64,000 nt of DNA from Adiantum capillus-veneris. Its lineage: Eukaryota; Streptophyta; Polypodiopsida; Polypodiales; Pteridaceae. This document shows positions 9,400 through 21,501 of this stretch, piece after piece. The stretch's first letter is position 1, and every line of letters starts with the position of its first letter. Under the pieces are notes generated by a model. The model made no database searches. It was not told the DNA's origin and saw only the letters and a program-made list of their open reading frames with translations. The stretch is from the NCBI GenBank assembly GCA_014529385.2, contig CM043957.1:68198503-68262502 (forward strand), in the 5' to 3' direction. The position numbers were made by a program, and so were the translations under genes.

Positions 9400-10820
9400 A
9401 TCGCTTGAATGTTAAATTGCATTACTGGAAGCTTTCTACTCGGCCACTACATGTTCGCCTACGGATTGTTCAAAGTATCCTCATGGCATATGCTCAGTTC
9501 TTTTTGCCATTGTTGCATTGGCCGAGCCATTGTCTTGATTCCCTCATGTCTGCCATTTTGTCTCATTTGTGGCGAACGCATGCTCACAAAAAAGGTCTGC
9601 GTCTGATGTCAATGGCAAAACTTTGTACACCAAAGCGCTTTGGTGGCTTGAATATTTTGGACCTGCATAGGCATGTCCTTGCTAGGAAGGCTATGCTTTT
9701 GCTTACACTTACACAACAATCGCAGCCTTGGACTCTTATGTTTGCACACTTGAGTCAGCATGTGGTTACATCCTCATTTGGTCACTGGCAATCATCCATT
9801 TGGGAAGCAGTATTTGGTAAGATGGATGGTCATATTCCTGGCTGCCCACTTTCCTCCACCTTGCTTTCTGCATGGAAACAGGTTACGATTCATCTTCGTG
9901 GAATGCTCGGAGGGAAGGAAATTCACTTCACGCGGAGAGCCTTCATTGGAGCCGGGCATTTTCTCTTACTTTGGTCAACCGCTCGCCTCGCAAGGCATAT
10001 TTTCTCTCCTACCGTGGCATTCGAGTGGTTGAGGATGTGGTGGATGCAGCTGGTTTCACTTTCGAGTTTCCATTTGCCACTCGCCGATTTGGATTGGGCA
10101 TGCATTATCGCCAGTTTCGGAGAGATTTACAGCAAATGTTAATTGGTTTTTTGCCCGTTTCGCCTTTGGCTGATGGTAATCGCATGTCTGACTGGAATCT
10201 TGGGGAAATGCCTTTTCAAGATATTTCTGCCAGCCGGGTATATGCTCTTCTTCTGCCTCATCCGTGGCTTGCTGATCATTGCAACGCTATTTGGCACATG
10301 CATAAATCAGATATTTGGTGGCAAAGGCTTATATCTGCATTATGGAAAAGTCATTTGCCGTTGAAGGAGCGTTTGTTTCTTTGGCGGTGTTTACTTGGTG
10401 TGCTCCCTATGGGTACCTTTCTTCGGATGCGTCGTATCCGCCCTTCATCCTGTGTCGTTGCCTATCTGCCGAGGAGGGTGTTTGTCACCTCTTGTGGGAT
10501 TGCTGTGTTACTCAGATTTCCTTCGTCGGGTATCTGCGTGTATGCGGCTACGTTTTCCCACGACGGTCTTCCATAAGCAGTTTTGGGTTTTTGGGATCTT
10601 CTCACCGGCGTTGCAGTGCTTTGCAGTCTTCTTCATGTGGGTCAGGTTTTGGGCGTACTGGAGCCTGTGGCGACAGCGTAATGGCAATATGTTCCATCGC
10701 TTTCATACAGATCCCCTGCCTTTCTTCAAGCTTTCCCTTAGGCAGTCTTTGAGGTCTGCCTTGGAAGTTGGTGATATACAGCAGAGATACATTAGCTTTC
10801 TTATGAATGCTTTTAGCCAC
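9400..10820 (+). pseudogene. LINE copy A ORF2, C-terminal part
   Basis: It continues the ORF2 reading of 1060-3434 after the inserted element. It encodes the reverse-transcriptase thumb/connection region (KLHYWKLSTRPLHVRLRIVQ, then LCTPKRFGGLNILDLHRHVL) and the C-terminal zf-RVT zinc finger (CX2CX7HX4C; the cysteines survive in shifted frames near 10455-10505). A tryptophan-rich tail (FFMWVRFWAYWSLW) follows near 10630. Several single-base frameshifts, including one near 10770 just before the end, make it non-coding. Copies B and C carry the same region in better order. Confidence 0.88.
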
Positions 10821-10869
10821 TTTGTACAGCCGAACACTCTTGTGTTCCTTTTCTTGTACTTCTTTTTTG

Positions 10870-10899
10870 GTGGGTTTTTCTCTCTTTGAGGTTTCCCAC
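10870..10899 (+). other. Conserved LINE 3'-end hairpin, copy A
   Basis: GTGGG at the start pairs with CCCAC at the end, and an inner CTC(T) pairs with GAGG. The same 30-nt element ends copies B, C, C' and D, about 27-30 bases before the A-tract. In LINEs such 3' hairpins can be the RNA signal read by the reverse transcriptase. Confidence 0.75.
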
Positions 10900-10935
10900 A
10901 GATAGATAAATCAAATTGATTTACCAAAAAAAAAA

Positions 10936-11068
10936 GTGTGTGTGTGTTGGGAGATCTGCTTACCAGGCGCTGCATGCCAGTGTAGTTTTCACCTGCGAAC
11001 AAGCCACACCGCTGATAAAGGCAGGACCCATACAAGCTCTATGAGTGTGTGTGTGTGTGTGTGTGTGT
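10936..11068 (+). repeat. (GT)n tracts and spacer between LINE copies A and B
   Basis: The copy A A-tract runs into (GT)6 and TTGGG (10936-10951). About 90 bases of unassigned DNA follow, then a perfect (GT)12 tract (11045-11068) against which copy B begins. Confidence 0.85.
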
Positions 11069-11587
11069 TCGTTCCTTGCTGCGTGTTGTGCCTGCGCGAG
11101 CAGATTGCTGCGAGCTCCCTCCCTTTGCTGCCGCGAAGGCTGCTGCCTCCCTCTGTCAGCACGTGTGCCCTGTTCCTACAGTCGCCCTCATCAGTATCGA
11201 CAACTCACGGTAGCCTTTGTCAGCCCAGCCCTCAGGTGTGTGTCTGTGCATGTGCTGTAGTGCTGCGAGATCGTTGGTCTGCCCTGCACCCTCTGCTGCA
11301 AGCAGCCTTCCTCCTGCACCAGACAGTTTTCAGTGCCCCTGGCCTTTTTCGATTTCTGTGCAAGCTGACGTTCAGGCCTGCCTCGACAGTCAGCCTCCTG
11401 CACAGACTCAGTAAATTTGTCGGGTGATGCTATCAAGGTGTGGGATAGTGTTCAGTTGATGTACTGCTATTGTGGCTTGGGATGTATTTTACTGTGAATT
11501 CTGTACAGAGTTTGGTTTTTTAGACAGCCGGTTGAGGAATTTTGATTTATGTTCGACTCTTTGTGCGTCTTCAAGCGTCGAAAAGCA

Positions 11588-12408
11588 ATGGAACCCACGT
11601 CGGAGGCCGCTTCCGAGATCAAAGCATGCCTATATGAGGACTTTGAGGAGGCTCGACGGGCATGGAATGGTCAGGCGCCCGCTCTTAAGGTCCGCATTCC
11701 GGTGCAAGACCTCATGGACCCAGTTGCTCAGTACGCTATGAATGCAGTTATTCTCTTTTTCCCAGGGAAAATGCCTACTACGCAGGATGTCGGGCAATGG
11801 GTTGATTTTCTCCTTAAAAGACAAGCAGTTCGTGGTGTCTATTTCGGGGCGCGTGGATTTTATGAAGTTTTGCTCGCAGATATGGAAGCTAGGAATCTTT
11901 TGCTTGAGATGTCTCCCCTCTTCTTTAATATGCAAATGACGCATGTTCTCCCGTGGGCACTCACTAAAGACTACCAGAGTCTTATTCGTCACAAATGCCC
12001 GGTGTGGGTTGAAATTATTGATTTCCCTCGCACGTGGAGACATTTTCTGCCTTTGTTGGCCGCACAGCTTGGTAAAGTCATTTGTCCCCCAAAATTGGAT
12101 ACGAATACAAACAGGTTTTGCATTCTCTGGGAAAATTAGTGAAGATTCGTACACCACTTTCTTCTCGTAATTACGTTCCTTCTGTCAATGCCAACAAGAA
12201 TGCATCATTTAAGCAACTTCCATGTAATGACAATCGCACACTGATTGATGCATGGGACAAAGCGATGCACTCTTACAAAGATGTACTTCTCGGTGAGACT
12301 TCCTCCTCACCTGTGAACCCTATGGACACGTTTCCTGCTTTGTCTCCGAGGCCAGGTCCTCGTATGGATGTAGTGGATGGAGATGTGCCAATGGGCACCT
12401 CCACTTGA
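11588..12408 (+). pseudogene. LINE copy B ORF1, zinc knuckle deleted
   Basis: It starts at ATG 11588 (MEPTSEAASEIKACLYEDF) and shows the N-terminus that copy A lacks in this window. The DUF4283-like domain is intact to about 12130, after which an internal deletion of roughly 380 bases relative to copy A creates a stop at 12139. Downstream, 12140-12408 still encodes the conserved C-terminal block (RNYVPSVNANKNASFK to GDVPMGTST). The CCHC motif is entirely missing, so even the joined product would lack its RNA-binding knuckle. Confidence 0.87.
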
Positions 12409-12445
12409 TCACCATGTTTCTTGCCTCTTGTACATAGGTTTTTGA

Positions 12446-15400
12446 ATGCAAAGTCAAATTAAATGCATCTCATACAATGTGCGGGGTTTATGTAACGTGG
12501 ACAAATGGCGTCTGACCTTGCACTATGTACATACATCTAGAGCAAACTTGGTTGTATTGCAAGAGCATAATCAGCACGAGTTCGCTGGTCAATGTTCCTA
12601 TTTTGCCGGTTATTGGATTGCCTATGTAGGTTTGCATGATTTCTCGGGTTTATTGCTGGTTCGCAATGAGCTTCAGCCTGTTCTGCTATACAATGATCCC
12701 CATGGCAGGTGGATGGTTGTACAATGTTTGTTGAATGGTCGAGTTCATGAATTTGCAGGTACTTATGCATACACGGCCTCTAGGCAAAGAGCTGCTTTAT
12801 GGCGAGACATTTCATCTCACCCTTAAACTTCTAATGCATTTCTTTGTGGAGAAGCGTGAATGGGATCTTCTTTTTGCCTGTGCACAAATGATTGATATAT
12901 GGCGCTGTTTGCATCCTGATGCTTCTGGTTTCACCTTCCAGCATGCCGCTCATTCATCTTATAGAGCACGATTGGATCGCTGGTACTTGCTTGATGGACA
13001 ACAGTATGAAGAATTTGTATGTGCTATGAGGATAGATTTTGCCCTGCCGCTATCAGACCATTATCCTCTTCTGCTGTCTTTGTCTTTTGGACAGTATCTT
13101 TGTGATCGGCCTCTTTATAGGAAACGCTTGTTGCATGTTAACAATGCCTACCTTACTCATGAAGCTTTCCGACACATGATTGCCGATATAATTCCCCCGC
13201 TGTTGGCCCATATGCATATTGACTTGGATGCTGCCTTGTATCGTTTTATAATGAGAGTATAAAGTATCGTTTGTGACTATGGTACGCAGTATATGCAGCT
13301 CATTTGGAGGAATGTCCTTGATGCAAAACGGGTTAGTCAACGCCTACAATAGTTAGCTGATTCCCGGCCCTTGTCTGACTCTGAAATGATGGAGCTATGT
13401 GAAGCTAATCTATGTATTCAGCAAAATGATAAGCGGAAAATTGTTGAATGGCAGACGCGTGCACGTCAACAGGCCTTTATGAACAAAGGCTATGCTTCAA
13501 AGAAATTTTTTAAGCATCTTCATCATTCAAGGGTCTCGCAATCAATTAAGCGGGTTATACTTCCCTCGGGGGCTTGGACCTCTTCGAAGCGGGAACTTGC
13601 AGAGGTTATGGTTTCACACTATCGTCAAGTGTTTGCAACCCCACCTCAGCCATCTTCGGCAGCTTGTCGAGCGCGTCAATTGTTGCTTTCTTATGTTCGT
13701 CTGATCATGTCTTCGCGGGAGGCACAATGCCTTGAGGATCCTTGCTCTGCTTCGGAATTGCATGGTGCCCTGCTTGCATTGGGCCATTGGAGATCTCCCG
13801 GTTGGGATGGACTTATTGTGGAATTTTTCCTCTCCTTTTGGGATGCTCTTAAACAGCCCCTACTTTTCATGGTAATGCGGCATAGGAAAAACAGGATTTG
13901 CCAGTATCATGGAAAGAGGGTTTACTTAAATTATTGCCCAAGGAAGCACTCTGCGAGAAATTCTCTCATTGGCGGCCCATAACTTTGATACCGGTGGTTT
14001 ACAAGTTATTGGTTAAAATGCTGGTCCATCGCATTAAGGACTACTTGTTTACAGGACTTCATCAGGCTCAGTATGGTTTTATTCCTCGTCGTCAAATCGT
14101 TGACAATTTGGCAAATGTTTTGATTGGTACGGAGTATGCTAAGTACACGCAACAGGATGTGCTGGTCATGCAAGTTGACATTGAAAAGGCCTTTGACACT
14201 GTGCAATGGGATTTTATTGTTGCCACAATGAGGTGTCTCGAGTTTGGTCCTAAATTGGCCGATGTGGTTTATTTCTTGTATGCTTGCAACACGTCTTCAA
14301 GGATCGTGGAAGGGGAATTGACCGATTCGTGGCCGCTTGGTTGTTCGGTTAGGCAAGGTTGCCCTCTTAGCGCTTTGTTGTATGCTATTGCCACTCATCC
14401 TATATTGATGTACCTTGATCACTTGACATGTCGATGGAGAAGCTTTGTACTCCTAAACGTCTTAGTGGCCTTAATATCTTGGATTTGCACAGACATGTTC
14501 TTGCTAGGAAAGCTATGTTGTTGCCTACACTTGCGCAACAAATTCAGCCTTGGACTCTAATGTTTGCCTATCTTGGTCAGCAGGTTGTTACTTCCTCTTT
14601 TGGCCATTGGCAACCATCTATCTGGGAGGTGGTTTTTGGCAAGATGGAAGGGTATACTCCTGGTTGTCCTCTTGCTTCCATCTTGATATTTGCCTGGAAA
14701 GAGGTTACGATTCATCTTTCATGGAATCCTCGACAGGAAGGTGATTCGATTCGTTTGGAGAGTCTCCACTGGAGCCGGGCATTCTCTCTTACTTTGGTAG
14801 ACCGCTCCCCTCGCCAGGCTTATTTTCTCTCTGGTCGTGGCATTCGTGTGGCTGAGGATGTAGTTGATGAGGCTGGATATACTTTTGAGTTTCCCTTCGC
14901 CGCTCGCCATTTTGGATTGGGCATCCATTACCGTCAGTTTTGGAGAGAACTTCAAAGCATTTTGCTTGAGTTTCTGCTTGTCTCACCTTTACTTGATGGT
15001 GATCGCATGTCTGATTGCGTTCTCCGGGAAACGCCTTTTTGGGATATTTCTGCCATTCGAATTTATGCTCTTCTTCTATTTGGTCGTGGCTTGTTAATCA
15101 TTGTAATGCCCTTTGGCACATGCACAAATTTGATCTCTGGTGGAGGAAGCTTCTCTCTACCTTGTGGAAAATCCATTTGCCTTTGAAGGAGCGTCTGTTT
15201 CTCTGGCGATGTTTGCTTGGCATGCTTCCAGTCGGCACTTTTCTTAGGGCGCATTGGATTTTCCCCTCTTATTGCGTCCGTTGCTCCTCTACAGAAGAGG
15301 ATATTTGCCACTTCTTGTGGGATTGCTACATTACTAGGGATTTCATTCGCCATGTATCGGCTTGTATGCGGCTCCGTTTTCCTGGGGTTGTCTTTCACAA

Positions 15401-15640
15401 AAGGTTATGGGCATTTGGCATTTTCTCACCGACACTACAGCACTTTGCGGTCTTCTTCATGTGGGTCAGACACTAGTTTATTCGACCCTGTGGCGTCAGC
15501 GTAATGCTTACATGTTCCATCATACTCATGCAAAGCCGTTCCTATACTTCAAGCTTTCTCTTAGGCAATCGTTACGGCTTGCCTTGGAAGCTGGTGATAT
15601 CACTGCAGAGATACATCGGCTTTCCTATAAATGTTTCTAG
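12446..15640 (+). pseudogene. LINE copy B ORF2, endonuclease and RT core deleted
   Basis: The start MQSQIKCISYNVRG is at 12446. The endonuclease reads to a TAA near 12825 and then loses the GDFN box by deletion. The frame resumes (SYRARLDRWYL, SDHYPLLLSL) to a TAA at 13260 where other copies have CAA. RT fragments follow (RSPGWDGLIVEFFL, QYGFIPRRQIVDN, motif A FDTVQWDF, RQGCPLSALLYA). At 14428 about 530 bases are missing, including YADD, joining the palm region directly to CTPKRLSGLNILDLH. The C-terminus keeps zf-RVT cysteines near 15270-15320 and ends HRLSYKCF with a stop at 15638-15640. Confidence 0.9.
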
Positions 15641-15695
15641 ATACTTTGTACAGCTGAGTAGGTCAGTGTTTTTCCCCTTGTATATTACCCTTTTG

Positions 15696-15725
15696 GTGGG
15701 TTTTCCTCGCTTTGAGGTTTCCCAC
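15696..15725 (+). other. Conserved LINE 3'-end hairpin, copy B
   Basis: GTGGG/CCCAC outer stem and CCTC/GAGG inner stem with a GCTTT loop. It matches the hairpins of the other copies and lies 25 bases before the A-tract (15751-15759). Confidence 0.75.
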
Positions 15726-15759
15726 CGTTAAATTAATTGAATCGATTTACAAAAAAAAA

Positions 15760-15762
<3 letters not shown>

Positions 15763-15795
<33 letters not shown>
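15763..15795 (+). repeat. (GT)n tract between LINE copies B and C
   Basis: A perfect TG repeat of about 16 units directly follows copy B's A-tract and is followed by GGGGAGAGGG and copy C's leader. Confidence 0.95.
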
Positions 15796-15798
<3 letters not shown>

Positions 15799-16401
15799 GA
15801 GAGGGTGTGGCGCGAACTGCATCCTTGTGCGTATTGATCAACCCTGCGCGCGTAGCCTGCGACTCTTCGTGAATTGTCAATTTTGCGCGTGCACAGCCTG
15901 CGCGAACTGTATCCCTGCGCATACTCAGTCTGCGCGAACTTAGCATGTGGGAACCTGTGTCTCTGTGCGACTCTGCATATATGTGCGCAAACAGCCTACG
16001 TAGTTAGTAGCCTTGTGCGAAGACAGTCTGCACGAAGAACAGCCCTGCGCGCAGTCAGCCTGTGTGATCCATTGCAGTGGGGTGCGCAATCTTTGTCTGT
16101 GTGTCTGATGTCTTCTCTCGCCAGCAGGTGTTCCCCGTTGAGCCTGTTCGTTGTTGTTCGTCCTCGGTACGACCTACTGCGTCAACAACATCAGGCAATC
16201 TACAGCTGTTGAGACAGATTACAGTTTTCCAGGCATACTTATATTGCAGATGTATGTGTTTTGTGGAGATGTAAATATCTCTGAGGACTCTGTAAATAGT
16301 TAATTCACAAAAATACAAAAAAGTCTTCTACTTTTAGTTTTCGATTGTGGTCTGGTTGATGCATGTCAAAGTTCCCGTGTGTCTTCAAATGCCGTAAAGC
16401 C
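15796..16401 (+). promoter_or_regulatory. LINE copy C 5' leader with CG-rich imperfect repeats
   Basis: About 600 bases without a gene precede ORF1. From 15805 to 16075 variants of CAGCCTGCGCGAAC recur every 25-45 bases, rich in CpG and GCGC. LINEs carry an internal promoter in this position, so the repeats could be promoter elements. That role is inferred from position only. Confidence 0.5.
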
Positions 16402-17593
16402 ATGGACAATGTTTCGAAAAGTGCTTCAGAAATCAAAAGTTGTCTGTATGAAGACTTCGAAGAGGCTCGTAAAGCTTGGAATGGTCAGACACCTGCCCTT
16501 GAGGTGCGAATTCCCGTTTGCGGATCTTAGGGATCCGGTAGCGCAATATGCCATGAATGCGGTCATCTTGTTTTTCCTTGGCGAAATGCCTATTACGCAG
16601 AATGTTGGACCGTGGGTCGATTTCCTTCTCAAACGCCAGGCTGTCCAAGGAGTTTATTTTGGTGCTTGGGGTTTCTATGAGGTACTATTGGCAGATACTA
16701 AGGCTAGAAACCTTCTGCTGGAGATGTCTCCCCTCTTTTTTGGCACGCAGATGACTCATGTTTTTCCTTGGGCACTTACGAAGGACTATCAAAGTCTTAT
16801 TCGTCACAAATGTCGTGTGTGGGTGGAAATTGTTGATTTTCCTCGCACGTGGAAGCATTTTCTTCCTTTGTTGGCTGCTCAACTTGGCAAGTTGATTTGC
16901 CCTCCGAAATTGGATGCGAACACCAAGGTTTTTCATTTTGTGGGATACGGATAAGCATACCCCGGATGGAATTATGGTGGATTCAGGGGATCCTTGGGTG
17001 GTCAAGCACCCTTTTAAACAAAAATGGGGCAAATTTGCTAACTCCTGTTTTCGATGCGGTAAATTCGGTCACATGCAATCTGAATGTCCTGAACCGGTTT
17101 TGCAGCCTCCTCTTTCGGTTGTGCCTTCCTCTACCCCTATCCTGTAGGCAAATCTGTTGGTGAAGCTAAATCGAACGGAGTCCCTGCTATCAAGGTGACT
17201 TCCAATGCAGATAAAGGGAAAAACAAAAATACGCCGTCTATGGATGTTGGAAATGTAAATGCAGGGAAAGGAAAAAATGTTGCGTCAATTGATGTTGACT
17301 CGTGGGTGGTACCTAAAAAGACAGTGAAAATTCGTACTCCACTTTCCTCCCATAATTATGTTCCTCTGGTTAACGCCAACAAGAATGTATCATTTAAGCA
17401 GCTTCCCTGCAATGACAATCGCACGTTGATTGATGGTTGGGAAAAAGCGATGCACTCTTATAAGGATGTACTTTTGGGTGAGGCTTCCGCTTCTCAGGCA
17501 GTTTCTATGGACAAGTTTCCTGCTTTGACTCAGCGGATGGGTTCTGGCATGGATGTGGTGGATGGAGATGTCCATATGGGCATCTCGATTTGA
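16402..17593 (+). pseudogene. LINE copy C ORF1, frameshifted
   Basis: It starts at ATG 16402 (MDNVSKSASEIKSCLYEDF). The DUF4283-like part (FLLKRQAVQGVYFGAWGFYE, VWVEIVDFPRTWKHFLP) is broken by frameshifts near 16520 and near 16925. The CCHC knuckle CFRCGKFGHMQSEC lies at about 17048-17090 in the next frame, which closes at 17147. The C-terminal block continues at 17195-17593 and ends DVHMGISI. All domains of an intact ORF1 are present, so its full length can be judged at about 400 residues. Confidence 0.87.
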
Positions 17594-17629
17594 TCCCTGT
17601 GTTTCTTGCCGTTGTAAATATGGTTTTCA

Positions 17630-20600
17630 ATGCATAGTCACATCAAATGCATTTCATATAATGTGCGTGGGTTATGTAACCTTGAAAAATGGCGATTAAC
17701 CTCGCACTATGTACATACATGTAAGGCAAATATTGTGGTTTTGCAGCAACACAATCAGCATGAGTTTGCTGGTCAGTTTTCTTATTTTGCAGGTTACTGG
17801 ATTGCATACTCTGGTTTGCAAGATTACTCAGGTTTATTGATGCTGGTTCGGCATGAGCTTCAGCGAGTTCTCTTGTATAATGATCCGCACGGCCACTAGA
17901 TGGTGATTCAATGCTTGTTGAACATTCAGGTGTATGAATTTGGAGGCATTTATGCGTATACATCATCTGGACAAAGGGCTACTCTATGGCGAGACATCTC
18001 TTCTCTCTCATGGACCTCGAATACATTCCTTTGCGGTGATTTTAATAATACCCCTGAGATGGATGATAGTACCACTGGCAATTCACATATGTTGTTTGCG
18101 GAAAAGCAAGAATGGGATAATCTCTTTGCTTCTATTCAAATGATTGATATATGGCGGCATTGGCATCCAAATGCCTCTGGTTTTACTTTTCAGCATGTTG
18201 CGCGCTCTTCTTATCGAGCACGGTTGGATAGATGGTATTTGCTTAATTTGCAACAATATGAGGAATTTGTATGTGAGGTCAACATCGATTACACCTTGCA
18301 ATTTTTTGGATCATTACCCTGTTTTGCTGGATGTGAGTTTTGGGCAGACTCGTCGTGATCAGGCCCTTCCTAGGAAACACCTGCTACTTGTTAACAATGC
18401 TTATCTCACACATGAGGTTTTTCGTGACATGATTTCTGAGGTTATTCCCCTTCTGCTTGCTCATATGCATCTTGATCTTGATGCCGCTTGGTATCGCTTT
18501 GTTATGAGGGTGCAAAGTGTTATTTGTGACTATGGTACGCATTACATGCAATGCACTCGAGGGGATGTCAAAGATGTGAAGCATGCTTGTCAACGACTGC
18601 AAGTGTTGGCTGATTTGCGGCCTCTGTCTAATTCTGAGATGTCAGAGTTATGCAAAGCTTCTGTGTGTATTCAGCATAATGACAGGCGGAAGCTTGCTAA
18701 ATGGCAGACGTGTGCCCATCAATAGGCTTTCATGGATAAAGGTTGTGCTTCGAAGCAATTCTTTAAGCTTGTGCATCATTCAAGACTCTCACAGGCAATC
18801 ATGTGGGTTATGCTTTCCTCAAGTGTTTAGACTTCTTCAAAGCAAGAACTTGCGGATGTCATGGTTTTGCATTATCGACAGGTGTTTGCTGCTCCTTCTC
18901 AGGCATCTTCGGCTGCTTGCCATGCGCATCAATTGATGCTTTCTTTTGTTACTCCGATCATATCCCCGCAAGATGCATGTGGCCTTGAGGACCCCTTCAC
19001 TGCTTCAGAATTTCATAGTGCGTTGCTTGCTTTGGGCCGTTGGCGGTCTCCCGACTGGGATGGGCTTATTGTGGAATTTTTCCTCTCCTTCTGGGAGGCT
19101 CTTGAGCATCCACTGCTTTTCACGATAAATGCGGCATGGGAGAAACCGGATTTACCACTTTCTTGGAAAGAAGGTTTACTTAAATTGCTGCCTAAGCAAG
19201 CGCTTTGTGAGCGATTCTCTCATTGGCGCCCGATTACTTTGATGCCGGTGATTTATAAGATATTGGCTAAGATGCTGGTACACCGCATTAAGGACCATCT
19301 TTTTGCACGACTCCATCAGGCTCAATATGGTTTCATTCCACGTCGCCATGGATAATCTTGCTAATGTTATGATTGGCATGGAGTATGCTAAGTACACTCA
19401 ACAGGATGTGTTGGTTATGCAAGTTGACATTGGAAAGGCCTTTGACGCTGTACAGTGGGACTTCATTGCCGCCACGATGAGGTGCTTAGGGTTTGGTCCT
19501 AAATTCGTCAATGTGGTTTATTTTTTGTATGCATGTAGCACGTCTTCAGGGATCTTGGAAGGTGAATTAACTGAATCTTGACCTCTTGGTTGTTCGGTCA
19601 GGGAGGGTTGCCCCCTTAGTGCTTTGTTGTATGCTATTGCTACTCACCCGTTGTTGACTTATCTTGATCACTTGACCTCTGCTGAGCATCTTCATGGTCT
19701 GCGGTTACCTTCGGGTAGTACATTCGTTGGCCAAGCTTATGCTGATGATTCATTATTTATGCCCCGTACTCAGGAGGCGGATGTCAAAGTGATTATGGAA
19801 GTCTTTGAAATTTTTGGCATTGCGACTGGGCTTAGAGTCAACTTTTGCAAATCAAAGCTTCTGTCTCTCCGTTCGTGTGATTGGCATAGTCTGTTATGGC
19901 CAGGTGAGATTGTGTCTTCAAATGTGATCACTAGGCATTTGGGTTATCCTATTGGATGGAATGTTACTTACTCTCAGAAAGTCAATTGGGTTATGCAATG
20001 TTTGAATGTCAAATTGCATTACTGGAAGTTATCTACTTGGCCCTTGCATGTTCGTTTGCGAATTGTTCAGAGTATCTTGTTGGCATATGTTCAGTTCTTT
20101 TTGCCACTGATGCATTGGCCTCACCGATGCCTTGATTCTCTTATGTCGGACATTATGTCCCATTTGTGGCGGACTCATGCTCTGAAAAAAGGCTTACGCT
20201 TGATGTCGATGGAGAAGCTTTGCACTCCTAAACGTCTTGGTGGACTTAATATCTTGGATTTGAGCAGGCATGTTCTTGCGAGGAGAGCTATGTTGTTGCC
20301 TACTCTTATGCAACAAATTCAACCTTGGACTCTGATGTTTGCATTCCTCAGTCAGCATGTTGTTACTTCTGCTTTTGGCCATTGGCAACCCTCTATCTGG
20401 GAGGTGGTTTTTGGCAAGATGGAAGGGCACATTCATGGATGTCCTCTTGCTTCCACTTTAGTATCTACCTGGAAAGAGGTTACGATGCATTTATCGTGGA
20501 ATCCTCGGCAGGAAGGTGATTCGATTCGTTTGGAAAGTCTCCACTGGAGTCGGGCATTCTCTCTTACTTTGGTCGACCGCTCCCCTTGTCAGGCTTACTT

Positions 20601-21415
20601 TCTCTTTGGATGTGGCATTCGTGTGGTTGAGGATGTGGTCGATGAGGCCGGATATACTTTTGAGTTTCCCTTTGTTGCTCGCCGTTTTGGATTGGGCATG
20701 CATTACCGTCAGTTTTGGAGAGAGCTTCAAAGCATGCTGCTTGACTTTTTGCCTGTTTCACTTTGCCTGATGGTGACCGCATGTTTGATTGGGCCCTTCG
20801 GGAAACGCCTTTTCGAGATATTTCTGCAGGTCGAATTTACGCTCTTCTTCTACCACGACCATGGCGTGATGGTCATTGTAATGCCCTTTGGCGCATGCAC
20901 AAATCTGACCTCTGCTGGAGGAGGCTCCTCTCTACCTTGTGGAAAAGCCATTTGCCTTTGAAAGACGCCTGTTTCTTTGGCGTTGTTTGCTTGGAGTGCT
21001 TCCCGTCGGCACTTTTCTTCGGGCGCGTCATATTCATCCTTCTTCTTGTGTTCGTTGCTCGACTGCAGAAGAGGACATTTGTCACTTGCTGTGGGATTGC
21101 TGCGTTACTAGAGACTTCTTTCACCATGTATCGGCCTGTATGCGGCTCCATTTTCTTGGGGTTGTCTTTCACAAAAGGTTCTGGGCATTTGGCATTTTCT
21201 CACCGACACTGCAGTGTTTTGCGGTCTTCTTTATGTGGGTCAGATACTGGGCTTATTGGACCTTGTGGAGTCAGTGTAATGCTTACATGTTCCATCGTAC
21301 TCATGTAGACCCATTCCCTCTCTTCAAGCTTTCTCTTAGGAAATCGTTATGGTTTGCTTTGGAAGTTGGTGATATCACCTCAGAGATGCATCAGTTTTCA
21401 TATAAATGTTTTTAG
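17630..21415 (+). pseudogene. LINE copy C ORF2 (endonuclease, reverse transcriptase, zf-RVT)
   Basis: Start ATG at 17630. In order it has: APE endonuclease (SYNVRG, LQQHNQ, CGDFNNTP near 18035); the RT fingers and palm, including QYGFIPRR, motif A (FDAVQWDF), EGCPLSALLYA and YADDSLFMP near 19740; the connection region; zf-RVT (CVRCSTAEEDICHLLWDC near 21050-21105, out of frame); and a Trp-rich tail ending HQFSYKCF with a stop at 21413. Lesions include TAG at 17897, a frameshift near 18305, TAG at about 18723 (same place as in copy A), TAG near 18829, loss of the RRQ-I segment near 19343, TGA for tryptophan near 19579 and a frameshift near 20763. Confidence 0.92.
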
Positions 21416-21471
21416 CTACTCTCTACAGTTTGAGTAGTTTTGTGCTCTTCCCCTTGTATATGACCCTTTCA

Positions 21472-21501
21472 GTTGGTTTTCCTCGCTTTGAGGTTTCCCA
21501 C
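21472..21501 (+). other. Conserved LINE 3'-end hairpin, copy C
   Basis: Same 30-nt element with one outer-stem change (GTTGG facing CCCAC, giving a T-C mismatch). The inner CCTC/GAGG stem is intact. Confidence 0.72.

Larger units (their letters stand above)
1..10935 (+). mobile_element. LINE copy A (L1-like), cut by window edge and split by an LTR element
   Basis: This is a non-LTR retrotransposon with ORF1 (DUF4283-like plus CCHC knuckle) and ORF2 (APE endonuclease, reverse transcriptase, zf-RVT). Its 5' end lies outside the window. ORF2 stops matching the sister copies at 3434 and resumes in register at 9400, with a nested LTR element in between. The 3' end is marked by a hairpin (10870-10899), an A-tract (10926-10935) and a (GT)n-TTGGG junction. 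Stops and frameshifts in ORF2 make it inactive. It is the first of a head-to-tail series of related copies at 11069, 15796, 21591 and 22682. Confidence 0.92.
11069..15759 (+). mobile_element. LINE copy B, internally deleted
   Basis: This is a full-ended but deleted sister of copy A. It has a GC-rich 5' leader (11069-11587), ORF1 from 11588, ORF2 from 12446, a 3' hairpin (15696-15725) and an A-tract to 15759. Three internal deletions, judged against copies A and C, remove the ORF1 zinc knuckle (about 380 bp at 12130), the GDFN endonuclease box (about 70 bp at 12855) and the YADD-containing reverse-transcriptase core (about 530 bp at 14428). Confidence 0.92.
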
